A stretch of DNA of 64,000 nucleotides. Origin: Prostheceraeus crozeri (lineage: Eukaryota; Platyhelminthes; Polycladida; Euryleptidae). Below are positions 24,770 to 35,799 of the stretch, in pieces. The stretch's first letter is position 1; each line of letters starts with the position of its first letter. The DNA is taken from NCBI GenBank assembly GCA_907163375.1, contig CAJQUW010001438.1:1-64000 (forward strand), in the 5' to 3' direction. The translations under genes were made by a program, and so were the position numbers. The notes under the pieces are model-generated. The model worked only from the letters and a program-made list of their open reading frames with translations, was not told the origin of the DNA and searched no databases.

Positions 24770-25425
24770 TCTCCTCCACCCTTTCCCATTTCCCTCCTCC
24801 TTCCACCCCCCCCCCCCATTCCGCCCCCCCCCCCCCCCGCCCCCCCCCCCCCCCCCCCCCCCCCTCCACCCCTCCCACCCCCCCTACCCCCCCCCCCCCC
24901 CCCCCCCCACCCTCTCCCCCCCCCCCCCCTTCCCCCCCCCTTCCCACCCCCTCTTCCCCCACCCCCCCCCTACCCCCCCCCTACCAGCCCCGCGCGCCCT
25001 ATCCCCCCCCCCACCCTTATCCCCCCCCCCCCCCCCGCCCACCCCCCCCCGCTCCCCACACCCCCCCCCCCCCCACCCCCCCCCCCCCCCCCACCTTCCC
25101 CCCCGACATCCCACCCCCCCCCCGCCTTCCCCCCCCCCCCCCCCCCCCCCCCCCCCTGACCGCCCCGCCCCAACCCCCAAAAATTCCCTTCTTCCTCTCT
25201 TTCTTCTCATTCTCCTACTCTCTTCTTCTTCTTCTTCTTCCTTCCTTTCTTCCTCTTCTCTCACTTCTTTCTCCCCCCCCCCCCCCCCCCCCCCCGCCCC
25301 TCCCTCCCCCCCGTCCCCCCCCCGCCCCCCGCCCCCCCCCACCCCGTCACCCCCCCTCACTTATCCCCATCTCTTCTCCCTCCCTTCTCCTATACCATAC
25401 AACCCCTCCCCCCCCCCCCTATTGG
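24770..25425. repeat. Cytosine-rich block inside the right palindrome arm
   Basis: About 650 bp of C-runs broken by single A, T or G, with a (CTT)n-like pyrimidine part near 25200-25265. The left arm has no counterpart: sequence either side of the block matches adjacent left-arm sequence near 22840-22855. It is thus an insertion or expansion in one arm, or a stretch of poor base calling. The long proline- and glycine-rich frames it creates are not genes. Confidence 0.8.
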
Positions 25426-25559
25426 AAATTAAAAATGTTGTCAAAATAATATAAATGCTTCAATCTGAAATATAAACTTGAAATGCTGAAATAAATCTGC
25501 TGGATTCTTGAATATAACTGCAGAGTTCTGTAATTAAAGTGGAAATGGTTGTAGTCAAG

Positions 25560-27180
25560 CAGAAGAAGAGACGACCTGTCTAATTCTATGATAAGAAGTG
25601 GCGTTACTATCACAAGTTTTACGTATTTAGTCAAAGGATATTCAGTGAAGGAATACCCTGCTGTCAGCATATAGCTCAACGTTGCTTCAAACTGATTAAC
25701 CACAGCAATACCAGACAAAGGTTGCCAGACCCAATGTTAGCAAAAGAAAGGCTCCATTGGCCCACTTTTGAAGGTGTGGTTTAGTGGAACAGTCAGCAAG
25801 TCCATCACTAAGGGCCGAAACGTCAGATTTTGATGAAATAAAGCACAGATTTAAGTCTCAATTCCGGCGAACAAGAATTCCATAATTTAGGCTTATATTA
25901 TTGAGGTTTGCAGATTGAAAAATCACTTGACGAATTGTCAGCAGGTATTAAGATAAATATCAGCAATAATAGCTACTTGAATCATGTATGACAAATCTAA
26001 AAACATCACAGACAGTGGCGCCTTGATTGAGGCGTTGTCTTTGCTTCCTTTCAAATCGAAGTGTCTGTTCCAACTCGATCGTTGAGGCTTGACAGGTGGA
26101 TACCCAATTTTGGAGAAGAAATGTTAGCGAGGTGAACCCGTTTCCTCTATTACATGTTACAGTGGCATCAGCAACCAATTAACATCAATCACATTCATTT
26201 CATCGAAGAACCTGGCCATCCTACATGTAAGCGAAAGCATTTTTGTGTTGCAACAAAAACTATGAATGTGATTGATGATATGAAGAGTTTCAATGGCCAA
26301 AAATGCGAAGAACGATAAATCTTCTTAATCTTCTAGCGACACTAAAAAACGCTATTTCTTGAATGTAAATATCGCATTTTGAGCAATGCCTTACACTCGT
26401 AAGCAATTTGAATGGATTTGCCATAGATTTATATTTGATAGATCTCAGTTGGTGGTGCACATCCAAAATCGACCAGTTTTATGCAAAGCACGAAAAAACG
26501 TCTGCTTGATATTCTATGAAAAAGCAATGTGCTGTGATTGCAATGCGCGTGCCTGAGATTATCCTCATTCCATATAGAGGACGGATTGCTGCAGGGTCTG
26601 CATTCCCTTTTTGAATAAACTGCAGCATCTAAATTTGCTTCGATTTCGTGCAGACTAATATGTTGATTTTTTTAAATATGTTTTAAACTAAATTAAATTT
26701 TATTGCAATTTTGATTTGTTAAGCAAACGTAATCAAATTTCAAATTGTTTATGTTGTATGGTAAAATAAATGATATACTATAGGTGGTTGCAACTTGGCT
26801 TATCAGGCCATTTATTCATTTTCAGATACACAATCAAAAGCATCAACATCCGCAATCAATTTCAGTTCCTTATTTTCTCTGAATAATCCGTTACCGAGTA
26901 GTGGAACATGACCAAGAGTCGTTGTTGTAGCGGTCATTCATCGTGTGCACATACTATTGGACATTATCAGACCACAGTGATAAATTTTTCTGTTTGTAGG
27001 TGGGATCTATACAGGTTTAGTGGGATGCATAATTGAGTCCTGATGATCACGGCAGGAATTAGTCTTGAGGCGCAAGAAGAAGATTTTCAATTGAATGCAA
27101 TGCAAATCGAGCCTGAATTCATGAAAGAACGTGACACCGGATGCGTACGCCGTGCTGCTTGATGGTCCGTTGGGAATGGG
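25560..27180. other. No gene recognised
   Basis: A 16-bp inverted pair, CATCAATCACATTCAT at about 26186 and its complement at about 26262, is the only structure I noticed. ORFs are at most 72 codons. Confidence 0.5.
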
Positions 27181-27184
27181 CCTT

Positions 27185-27430
27185 AAGATCTCGACTTTTT
27201 CATGAAGTCTCTCATTATATTGTCGTTCATTAGATTTCCTTGATCTTTTGATATCGACTTGTTCATTCTACTCATAAAGGAGGTCAGGTCAGTAGTATAT
27301 AATTAGGGGACAAAAATTTAGCTTTTTCAAACTGCTCAAATAAATTTCTTGGACCGCGGGAACGCTATCTTCGCAAAAAAGTGAATACTTTCATATTGAA
27401 AATGTTCACTGCATACGGATACTTTTCACT
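27185..27430 (+). repeat. Dispersed repeat family R, partial copy
   Basis: It matches 39130-39420 in the same orientation: CGACTTTTTCATGAAG, TTTTGATATC-AACTTGTT, AACTGCTCAAATAA, GGGAACGC and ACTG-ATAC-GATACTTTT appear in order. The ends are ragged and there is no coding sequence. Confidence 0.7.
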
Positions 27431-27434
27431 GCAT

Positions 27435-30400
27435 ACGGTGGACAAATAAATTAGACATAAACTATTTCACTGGACAGACAGCTTGAGATCATTTTTCAGG
27501 GAAAGTTAGAAGTCCAACACATGATCTCGGATTATTTATTAAAATGCTGAATAAATTTTGTCATCATGTTGATAAATTGTTGCATTTAATAAAAATTCGA
27601 ATCCCGAGATTCATTTTTTTGGAAAAACAAATGATTGAAATTGATCTCTGGAGTTATATATATTCGTGAGCCCTTAAAGCTGTTGTACCGCAGTTCATCA
27701 TCAGACGTTAAATCAGAGTATGAACAAATGTGTGGATTCGAGCATTCGTTGTAGTTTGATTATTCATTCTTCAGAGTGCACTTTTCTATCAAACCTGAGG
27801 AAGGAAAACAAAATTTCCATCATTTCATTTTATGCGTTCAAAATGCGATATCTATGGACTCACGGGGAGGTGACTGATATCATCGGAGAATGAAACTATC
27901 ATCTATCTCGTTATGTTGGCAGGATCTCGGTTGTGATGTGTTGGAAGTTTGAAACACTTCCACTAGTTGACACGCCAAACAATAATAATGGACAGGAGAG
28001 AATTAGGACAAAAGTAAATGCGGAAATGCGGGGGAGATACGTAGAATAAACTTGCACCGAGGATTCTTCCTTCATTTGATGCGAACTTATGAATAGTTGC
28101 AGTTTCGGTGTTTCCATGAAAGCTCGATCTTCCATGTCTTCTGCCTCCGAAGTGTCATGCGAGTTAGCAGCGGCAGTGCAAACAGGCAGTCGTTCCTTTC
28201 ATCTCAAAAGTTAATTACCCCCGCCACTGTGGGGGGGGGTAGTAGAATTTAGCCCCCTGCTGTTCTCCCATACTGCTTGCACCAACTTTGCCAAACCTGG
28301 ACATCAATCGAATAGTTCATTAAAAAGATTCTGCAAGACAGTATAAGCTATACTTCTAAGGTCATACGTTGGGCTGAGGTGAAGGTCAAAACCGCCAATT
28401 TTTATTTACATTTCATCAGATCACTATTTGAATATGGGAAAATGACATTAAAAACTAATAACCATACACTAATCGAGAGATCTGGTTAACGGTAGTTAAT
28501 AAAATGATGATATTTAATTCCTCTGAGTGAGAACATCATTGTTTTAGATGAGGTCAAAGGTCAAATAATTCAAAATTTTTAGTCCAACTCAAATAACACC
28601 AAAATCGCACATTCTAGTATTTAGTTTCTGCAGGTGATGGAAATGTCCCAATTCGTTGACTTATATCGAGACACTGTGGATAAAAAGCCGAAAACTTATG
28701 ATTCTTAAAATGTTCAATAAAAGCTGATCAGATGCAGAACTTAAGAGAACAAGACATAAAAAATCATATTTGAAATTTGAATTTCGATTTTTCAAGTTGT
28801 ATAATAACAAGCAGATAATTTCAAATTCAAAGATTTTACGTTTGGAATATCTCTATTTAATAGGTGGAATTCCTTTCTATAATATCAATTTTCTCATGAA
28901 GAAATTGATGCCACATTTATACATTAGAAGTGATATATACCGAAATCTGTCAAAATATGCCAAAACATTCAAAATTTTAAAATAGCTCCCACGCCAAGGT
29001 ATTGTGTTCAAATTGTTATCCTTCTGTCAAAAGTTGGACAGTACATAGAAAGTACGCTGCTAAGAAATCTGGTGGCCATTAACTTAGCTTGGTTTAAAGG
29101 TTATTCAAAAAATTCTCCAGGGGTCAAACTCCCCCCATGTTTGTTTGAAACTGCATTGCACCAGACAACCGACAATAGAATGATACTAAACTGGAATTAT
29201 CCATACTATGTTGAAAAGTGAGGCCATTTGGTTTTTGTCTATGAGTTCTTCAATTGCCACTGGCTTTCTCAGGAATCAAGAAAAAAATCTTTGTAATACC
29301 CAATAAAAAAAACTTCGTTATTTATACCCAAACCTATACCGGAAAATATTGTGCATTGCAAAGATTTTTTTATTCCTGGAATATACCATCTTCTGGAAAA
29401 ACTTCAGAGATTGAAGTAGGCCTCTATCTTATTACTCTGAAAAACATGAATTACAAAACATGCACTCTTTACCAAGATGAATGTGTGGATTTCTTGATTA
29501 ATGAAAGCTGCTTGCATCGCTGAAAATAATCACTTGCATGGGGAATGACTCAAATTTTTAGCGCCCCTTTATGAAATAAAGTTTCTTTTTATCAGTCAAG
29601 CTGTGTGTGGAAGTTCATTGTCATTGTGTTAATTTGTAACACAAAAGGTTGGGCCCACTATTCTGATCAACCTTCTTCAAAGGCGCTTTTCGTGAGACTA
29701 CGGAGCAAACTATCTTTCACAGAAAAAACTTGATATTCCGCTCCATCGCAAAAAAAAGGATTTTAATTTTTTTTTGATAATACTACAAACTCCCAACTTT
29801 CGCGTTCAGAATGAGAGCAGCTTGATTGCGGTGTCGGTTTTCATCAGCCAACATTATCCTTTCTACAAAGTCCTTCAAATACATTTTTCGTCCCTGTTTC
29901 TCTTGTATTCCCTTCAACTTTATATAAATTGCCCCAATACACTTGAGGTCAAAAATTCTTTGTTTTCTAATTCATGTACGTCCTCACATATGTGTACTTT
30001 TCATACCTAGTTCTTTCTGCGGATACCTAATCTTATTGCAAACGTGTCTATTGCAAGTGTTGTTTAATCAAAAACAATTAGGTATACAAGTTCGGGTGAG
30101 AAAAATCATATATAGTTATTTTTCCATCAGGCGAGGAAACGTGAGGCCCGAGTTGTATTTGGCAATAAGATGAAAATTTTTAATTCATCTATAAAACATG
30201 ATGTTGCAATAACTTTTCAAAGGCGATGGTGAGTTGAATATTGAGAGTTGCAAGAATTGTTCATATGTTTCATTACATGCTAGCCTGATGGATGACAGAT
30301 ATCCACAGTTGTCATTATAAACAAGAAAATCATACAAAGGTTGCGTTTTTGTTGTCAACAAATGAATGGAATAATGTAGCATAATGTAATGATAGTCAAG

Positions 30401-31400
30401 CAAGGATTTCATTCTTCTAGTCTATCGTTTTCCCTCCAAAAATCTCTCACAAAAAGAAGTGGTTGATGTTAGAATAACGGGAATGGGCACAGATTCAAGG
30501 ATGACCAGACTTGAAGAGCATGAGATACATGTAAATTCATATTGCCAAATATATTCTAGGTGATCTCGTATCGGTATGGACGCGTCTTGATGAAAATATA
30601 ACCTTTCTGCGGATACTAAATTGATTTATTATGATAACGATATTTCGCCCGCGGCTTTGTCAAGGTTACAATAAGTAATGCAGGAAAGTGGAAAAGGTGG
30701 GCCTATTTAAACAAACTTTGATACAGCTAGCGGAGAACTTTAACTTGGATGAACTAGCAACATGAAGTGTGTCTATATTTTGTCCTTGACATCGTTCTTT
30801 AGGAGCCTGCATGTTGCCGATTGTACTAGCTGCTAACGTCAGTCTCTTATATTATTCAATCACGATGGCTGTATCGTGCAGAAATAGGCAGCGAAACAAT
30901 TGGGTGAGTCTGTAGATGTTGGAAAAAACAGCACTGTTATTCTGTGAGAGATGTTTTTTATTTCCTTGATGCACGAGCGCACTCGCATGTAAATTTCGCA
31001 TCCGCATGTATTGCAACAATTTTGTAGATGACTTTTCTTGAGTTACACAAGTCGCCTTATTATCGTTCAAATTTGCAATTGTGCAGTTATCCATGGATTG
31101 GAGCTTTTGTTTTGGAGGGTGGAAATTTCTCTTCAATTACATGTGCACTGAATCATATATACGGATATATTTTCTGATTATGCAGGCGCGTTTTAACGGG
31201 TATTGATCATTTTGCGTTTTGTGGATCGTCAACAAAATGGTCTCCCGAATACGAATTTTGCATTGCGGTCATCCTACTTTCAGGGCTTTACTTTTCCATG
31301 AAACTGCGTTGCAATTTTTCAAATATCTTGTTGGGTATCCATTATTTTCAGTTGTTTATAAAATTATATCATGATTCTTTATTTGAATAGCTTCAGATTT
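27435..31400. other. No gene recognised
   Basis: Small frames of up to 94 codons (for example 29254-29523 and 30852-31136) show no family I know. Near 30645-30665 the minus strand reads TTGACAAAGCCGCGGGCGAA, reminiscent of the motif in Penelope-type terminal repeats. It lies downstream of the Penelope-like scrap at 31418-31694, but this link is speculative. Confidence 0.4.
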
Positions 31401-31417
31401 TTGTTTGTAGTCTGGCT

Positions 31418-31694
31418 TCAGCCCTCCGCAATTCCACCAAAATTACTGCTCTTTTTATTGAGATAGGAGGTTATGGAATCCAGGGATATATTGTACCCTG
31501 TGGTACAAACTGGTATGAAAACTATTATCCTCCAAGAAAACTTCGGTATCGAGAAAAGGTAGGAAACCATTCTCTGGCAACTCCATTGTGAACTTAATAT
31601 GTTCGGAGAAACCATTAACAATAGATAAAATATCCTCTGCAGAAAGATGAGGTTGCCATACGATGAAACAACAATTGTATAAATTCATATGCAT
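31418..31694 (-). pseudogene. Penelope-like reverse transcriptase fragment
   Basis: The minus strand gives FSEHIKFTMELPENGFLPFL followed by DTEVFLEDNSFHTSLYHR. This matches the form of the Penelope-like RT segment (IKFT-E---LPFLD, then T-LY-K). A second frame continues the downstream part, so it is shifted. Only about 80 residues are left. No GIY-YIG endonuclease is readable next to it. Confidence 0.62.
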
Positions 31695-31699
31695 GATAG

Positions 31700-33250
31700 A
31701 AGAATTGCATGATCAGTGTGGTCTTGATATCAGCTTTTCAACTTCTATTCAAAGTTTTATTTTATCCGGTGCATCAACAACAATTGCAAATGTTAGCATC
31801 AAATTATTTGTTGATTGAAATTTTTGTAAAGTTTCTGTACATCTGCTGCAAAATTGATATACTGGCAATTGGATACACTCGAAAGTATATTGAACAAACG
31901 AGCAAATGAATAGCTTTATTCCACCTTTCTACAGCAAGTTATACATTCCACAGTTCAAATTCATAAATTTCCGATTTTATCATCACCTTAGAAATCCATA
32001 AAGAATTAAAAAGAATAATATGGAAATCCCTCATAGAATGAAACGTATCTCATGTTCCAATACAATTACCTGTATGCTACTAATCAAATGCCACTTAAAA
32101 TTCCTCAGTCCTTTGCAGCGATAAACTCCCAAAAACGGTGTCTATCTAACCTGCCCGTATATTAACGTCCGCGATGTCGTTTGATTATCAAATGTCATCG
32201 CTGAACGTGGGAATCGGTCTTTGAAAGAATACATTCCATTGCCGCTCTGTCTTATGGCACAAGTGATGTATTTCATGCAGAACTTAAATAAGATGGAGAA
32301 GTGTTACGCAAACGAAGTGTGTTGCAAACGCGGTTGCAAGAGTGACAATTGTATTCCACAGCGATTAAAATTTAACGGCAAAAGTCTCTGAAAATAAAAG
32401 GATTGCGGCTTCGAAATGCACCTTTGAATTTCAAGATGCTGACTTAGCAGTGGGGCATTTTTGCTGTATTCAAGTTTTAGATGCACATCCATAGACGTTC
32501 AATAGCAACACATTGGCAGACTAAATATTAAGTTTCTACGAGAAAATCAAGCACAACTGACGCTATTCCCATAGAAACTCAAGAACTTTTTCCATGAAAA
32601 TTGAGATCTTCCACTTTCAGTATAAAGAAACCACATCAGAATCAGAAATCACTGATGTCAATATCTAGCCTATAGAATAGCCGATCGATTATTTGTGACA
32701 TTTCTTATCATCCAGTGGAACCTGATATTTGGTTAGAAAAATGTGAATGGACAGTAAAGTTAATTTAATTCATCAGGTTTACAGATTCAAACACTAGATA
32801 CTGACAAATCGGAACCAATACTGATGCACGGTTAAAAGGTGTATCCCATGCATGTATATCGCTAATTTACCGACCAAGTGGACCTAAATTAGCAGACGCA
32901 CTGGTTCTGGACCTGAAATTTCAGTCCAATTCGCAAGTCTGGCTGTGGATGAGCAATTTTCTGACATTTGTTCATGTGATGTTCATGCCACAAAGAAGAA
33001 AATAACTGGTGTAGCTCACTCTCTCTTCTAAGCATTGCATCATTTTTACGTTTCATAGTGCCCCTTACATTTCACAAGAATCCCTCAAAAATTTGCGTAA
33101 TTGCTATTTCAATACTGGTTCATTTTATAAAGTACATGTGCAGCCTAATGGAAGACAAAGGGTGGAACTTTGAGCTGCTGTTTCAATGGGGGGCACAAAC
33201 ATCTAGGTTTCCTGCCTGACAACACGATAAATCATTCTCTCAATCTATTG
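31700..33250. other. No gene recognised
   Basis: AT-rich sequence with ORFs of at most 66 codons and no shared repeat noticed. Confidence 0.5.
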
Positions 33251-33254
33251 GGAA

Positions 33255-33420
33255 ACAATTGGTTTGCCAATAGACACATTGCCAAAACAACACATTTGGA
33301 AACAATTCCGACTGTGTCCCTCTCGAGTTCATTTAATAAAATCGAAAGTGCATACGCATTGGGGAATTAATAAATGCGGAGTTACCACTCTACCTAATAT
33401 ACTTACTCTATGTACTCAAG
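33255..33420 (-). repeat. Dispersed repeat family R, partial copy (distal part)
   Basis: It is the reverse complement of about 38650-38790. TCGAGTTCATTTAATAAAA, CATTGGGGA-TT-ATAAATG and ACCACTCTACCT-ATATACTT are shared, in inverted orientation to that copy. Confidence 0.75.
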
Positions 33421-33429
33421 ACTTTGCCC

Positions 33430-34185
33430 AACATCATGGGTATGCCTATAAACCCACGATTTCACCTAACCTGGTCTGAAGTCCATCATGACAGCTGAAT
33501 GATTTCATCTCACGAAAAAAAGCGGTTAAAACGTCGCCTTCTTTATTTTCATCGGAAACATGAAATTTGAAGACTAATTGATGACTTATGCAGGCCCTAT
33601 ATCTCCGCATTGATGTTCTCCCGATCTCGGTGACTTCAGGGACTCCTTTCATCTACTCGCCGTATTTCCAAATAGAAGCAAATTTCAACATCATTTCTCT
33701 GTTCAATTTTCGAGCGGAATTAGTTGTCTGTTTCTTTCCTTTCGTCAATCATTTGTCTTGTTAGATGTAGTACTGCCAGAAGGCTTCAAATGGGAATTAT
33801 GTAAAAATTGAATTGAATTAATCTCCATGAGAGATTTCGCGCATGCTTGATATGTTTTCTCTCTCATTCTCAGCGTAAATCGAAATGTCTGATAATAAGA
33901 CACTCAATGATGTCTAGGGAATTTTCCTTTTGCAGATTCACGAGAAAACCGAACAGCATCGCTATATTTCAGAAATATGTTCAATTTGGAGTTACGGTTG
34001 TTGCCACGTGGATGAGAACTGAGGACGTTCGTATTTATGATAATACTATGTATTTAGCTACAAACTCTACAGTGTGTTATGGATGTGGGGATAATGACAC
34101 ATGAGCATCATCAATGCGGAAGAAGAAGAACGTTTTCGAATCCGTCTTAGCCCTCGTCCGCTGGGCAGTTTTGACAAGCGCGCCC
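33430..34185. other. No gene recognised
   Basis: Short overlapping frames on both strands (68 and 85 codons) with no recognisable domain and no splice structure I can support. Confidence 0.45.
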
Positions 34186-34189
34186 TTCT

Positions 34190-34280
34190 GTGGAGAGGGG
34201 CGCTCAGAGCCCCCTGCATATATCCAAAACCAAAAGTGCAAATTTAAAACAAAATACACCAAATGGAAACTATTATGATA
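34190..34280. repeat. Second copy of the 10945-11040 repeat
   Basis: GAGAGGGGCGCTCAGAGCCC followed by AAATTTAAAACAAAATACAC matches the earlier copy in order and orientation. Purely non-coding as far as I can see. Confidence 0.55.
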
Positions 34281-34289
34281 AAGTCATTG

Positions 34290-35500
34290 GCAGTGGCGTC
34301 GCGTGCTCCCAGACCATAGGCCTTCGCTCGGCATTGGAATACTATTTCTATACCAGACATTTTCTAAGTTACAACACCAATTTTCATAAAAGGTGGATTT
34401 TTAATAACAATTTTCCGAACGTTTTTTTGAGGTCAAGTTAATGTGAATATGAGAAGTTGATTGCTCATGTCGCGTAATCGCCTTACTCAAGGAGCTGAGA
34501 TTACTAAGCCTATATCCCCTCTCTGTCCACACCACATTTTCTTGAGAGAAAAAGAGGCAAGGCTAACAGTTTCTTGCGTTTTTCACGGCCGGTCAGCCAC
34601 TCACATGTTTGAAAATTGATGCAATCAAAGTATATTGTGTATTTCTCATTTCTTTCTCTATGAGTACTTTCAATTTTTATATCAGGTGTTGGCCTACCTT
34701 GCTTGACTGTCATCTTTTCAGCATAATTCCCTCGGACGAAAGGCGTGGTTATGATCTCATGTACAGTACAAAACATAGTGTCACATCAATCACGTATAAA
34801 CAAATTATGGAATTCTACCGAATCTGGGTGTTCGAGTCAGATGCATTACTCTACATTCATTGGAGAACGCTCATCATCTGATCGCAGTCTTGTCTGAACG
34901 TCAGCCATCTGCCACTGTTGACGTATTGGCTTCTCTCACATTAAGCGAGGCTAGGAACAATTGAGTTGCGCTTCCCTTACTATATTTAGGCACCGCGCCT
35001 CGATCAAGAATTGTGTAGAATTTCATTGCAAAAATTGGAGAAGGCAAAGCATTATATCTATCGGGAAAGCCAATACCGGCCCGGGCGCATGCGCTTGCTG
35101 CCTCACACGCACACAACTCTCTTTCGCTCTTTCTGAACACACGACTACCTTGTGTGTTTAATTGTTCGCAGAAACAACTGTGTCTCGAGTACGCGCTTGC
35201 AAATCTGTTCACCCTGAGGTTGAGCGCTGATTTTGAGACGAAAGGCTGTGCACAGCTATCACGAGAATCTATCGAATTTAAATGAAATCTATTGAATGAT
35301 GACACTTTTCATTTTTATAATAAAATAAAATAAAATAAATGGGAGGGGCACTCAGTGGGGCGAAGGTTGAATTTCTGCAAGTCTGGTTGATTCACCGGAG
35401 CTAGCGGTAAACTTATACATTTTTAAGGTCCAACAATTAAAAAAGGCGCCCTGTCACCGACCGATTTCGAAATTGGCTGATGAAGCATCGGAGACTCCCT
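34290..35500. other. No gene recognised; (AAAAT)n microsatellite
   Basis: A 134-codon minus frame at 34901-35305 has no recognisable domain, signal peptide or splice support. A short (TAAAA)n tract lies at about 35317-35338. Confidence 0.5.
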
Positions 35501-35553
35501 TGATCTCAAAGATATTGCTAAAGAGGTGAATGAAGCTGCACAAACAAATTCTT

Positions 35554-35790
35554 TCAGGTACTCAGCACAGGTGCATTATCATAAATACAGTTATGGATCA
35601 GGCAACAGACTTTGTATTCAATGTGGTAATGAACTGGCAGCCAATGAAGGTCATAAATAGTCCCGGAAGTGCGGGCATTCCTTGGAAGCCGTCGAACTAG
35701 TCTGGTGCATGCATTTTGCACTTTCTGCAGCCGATGCATCGATGTTGTCCTGCAGTCTGGAAAAACAACGTTGCAGTATTTCAAGACAGA
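35554..35790 (-). pseudogene. LINE reverse transcriptase C-terminal fragment (LINE-d)
   Basis: The minus strand reads MKYCNVVFPDCRTTSMHRLQ, then KVQNACTRLVRRL, then IYDLHWLPVHYHIEYKVCCL. This matches the well-known LINE RT C-terminal segment (LDYCN---GLP, L---QN-AARL, LHWLPV--RI-FK). No RT active-site blocks are upstream, so this is an isolated scrap of about 77 residues. Confidence 0.85.
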
Positions 35791-35799
35791 AAATATGAA

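Larger units (their letters stand above)
22708..25555. repeat. 2.85-kb imperfect palindrome built of short tandem units
   Basis: The left arm 22708-23475 and right arm 23895-25555 are reverse complements in the same order of landmarks. The outer ends are CTACCACCATTTCCACTTTA and its inverted partner. Then follow AAATCATTTGTATTTGAGAA, GATATCTGCACCTATAATTC, and the inner TCAGAATGCATCAATTTAAT. Both arms consist of short units ending in TTATATTTCAG. A longer unit of about 110-130 bp containing GACGATATATATTTAAG is repeated about three times on the left and about five times on the right. The right arm is longer because it carries more units and a C-rich block. Confidence 0.88.

Noticed and set aside
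24721-25449. Long proline-rich frame (242 codons) and its glycine-rich opposite-strand partners
   Set aside because: They exist only because the C-run block lacks stop codons; no start context, splice sites or complexity supports a protein.
34901-35305. 134-codon minus-strand frame
   Set aside because: No recognisable domain, signal peptide or splice partner. Open frames of this size occur by chance in 64 kb.
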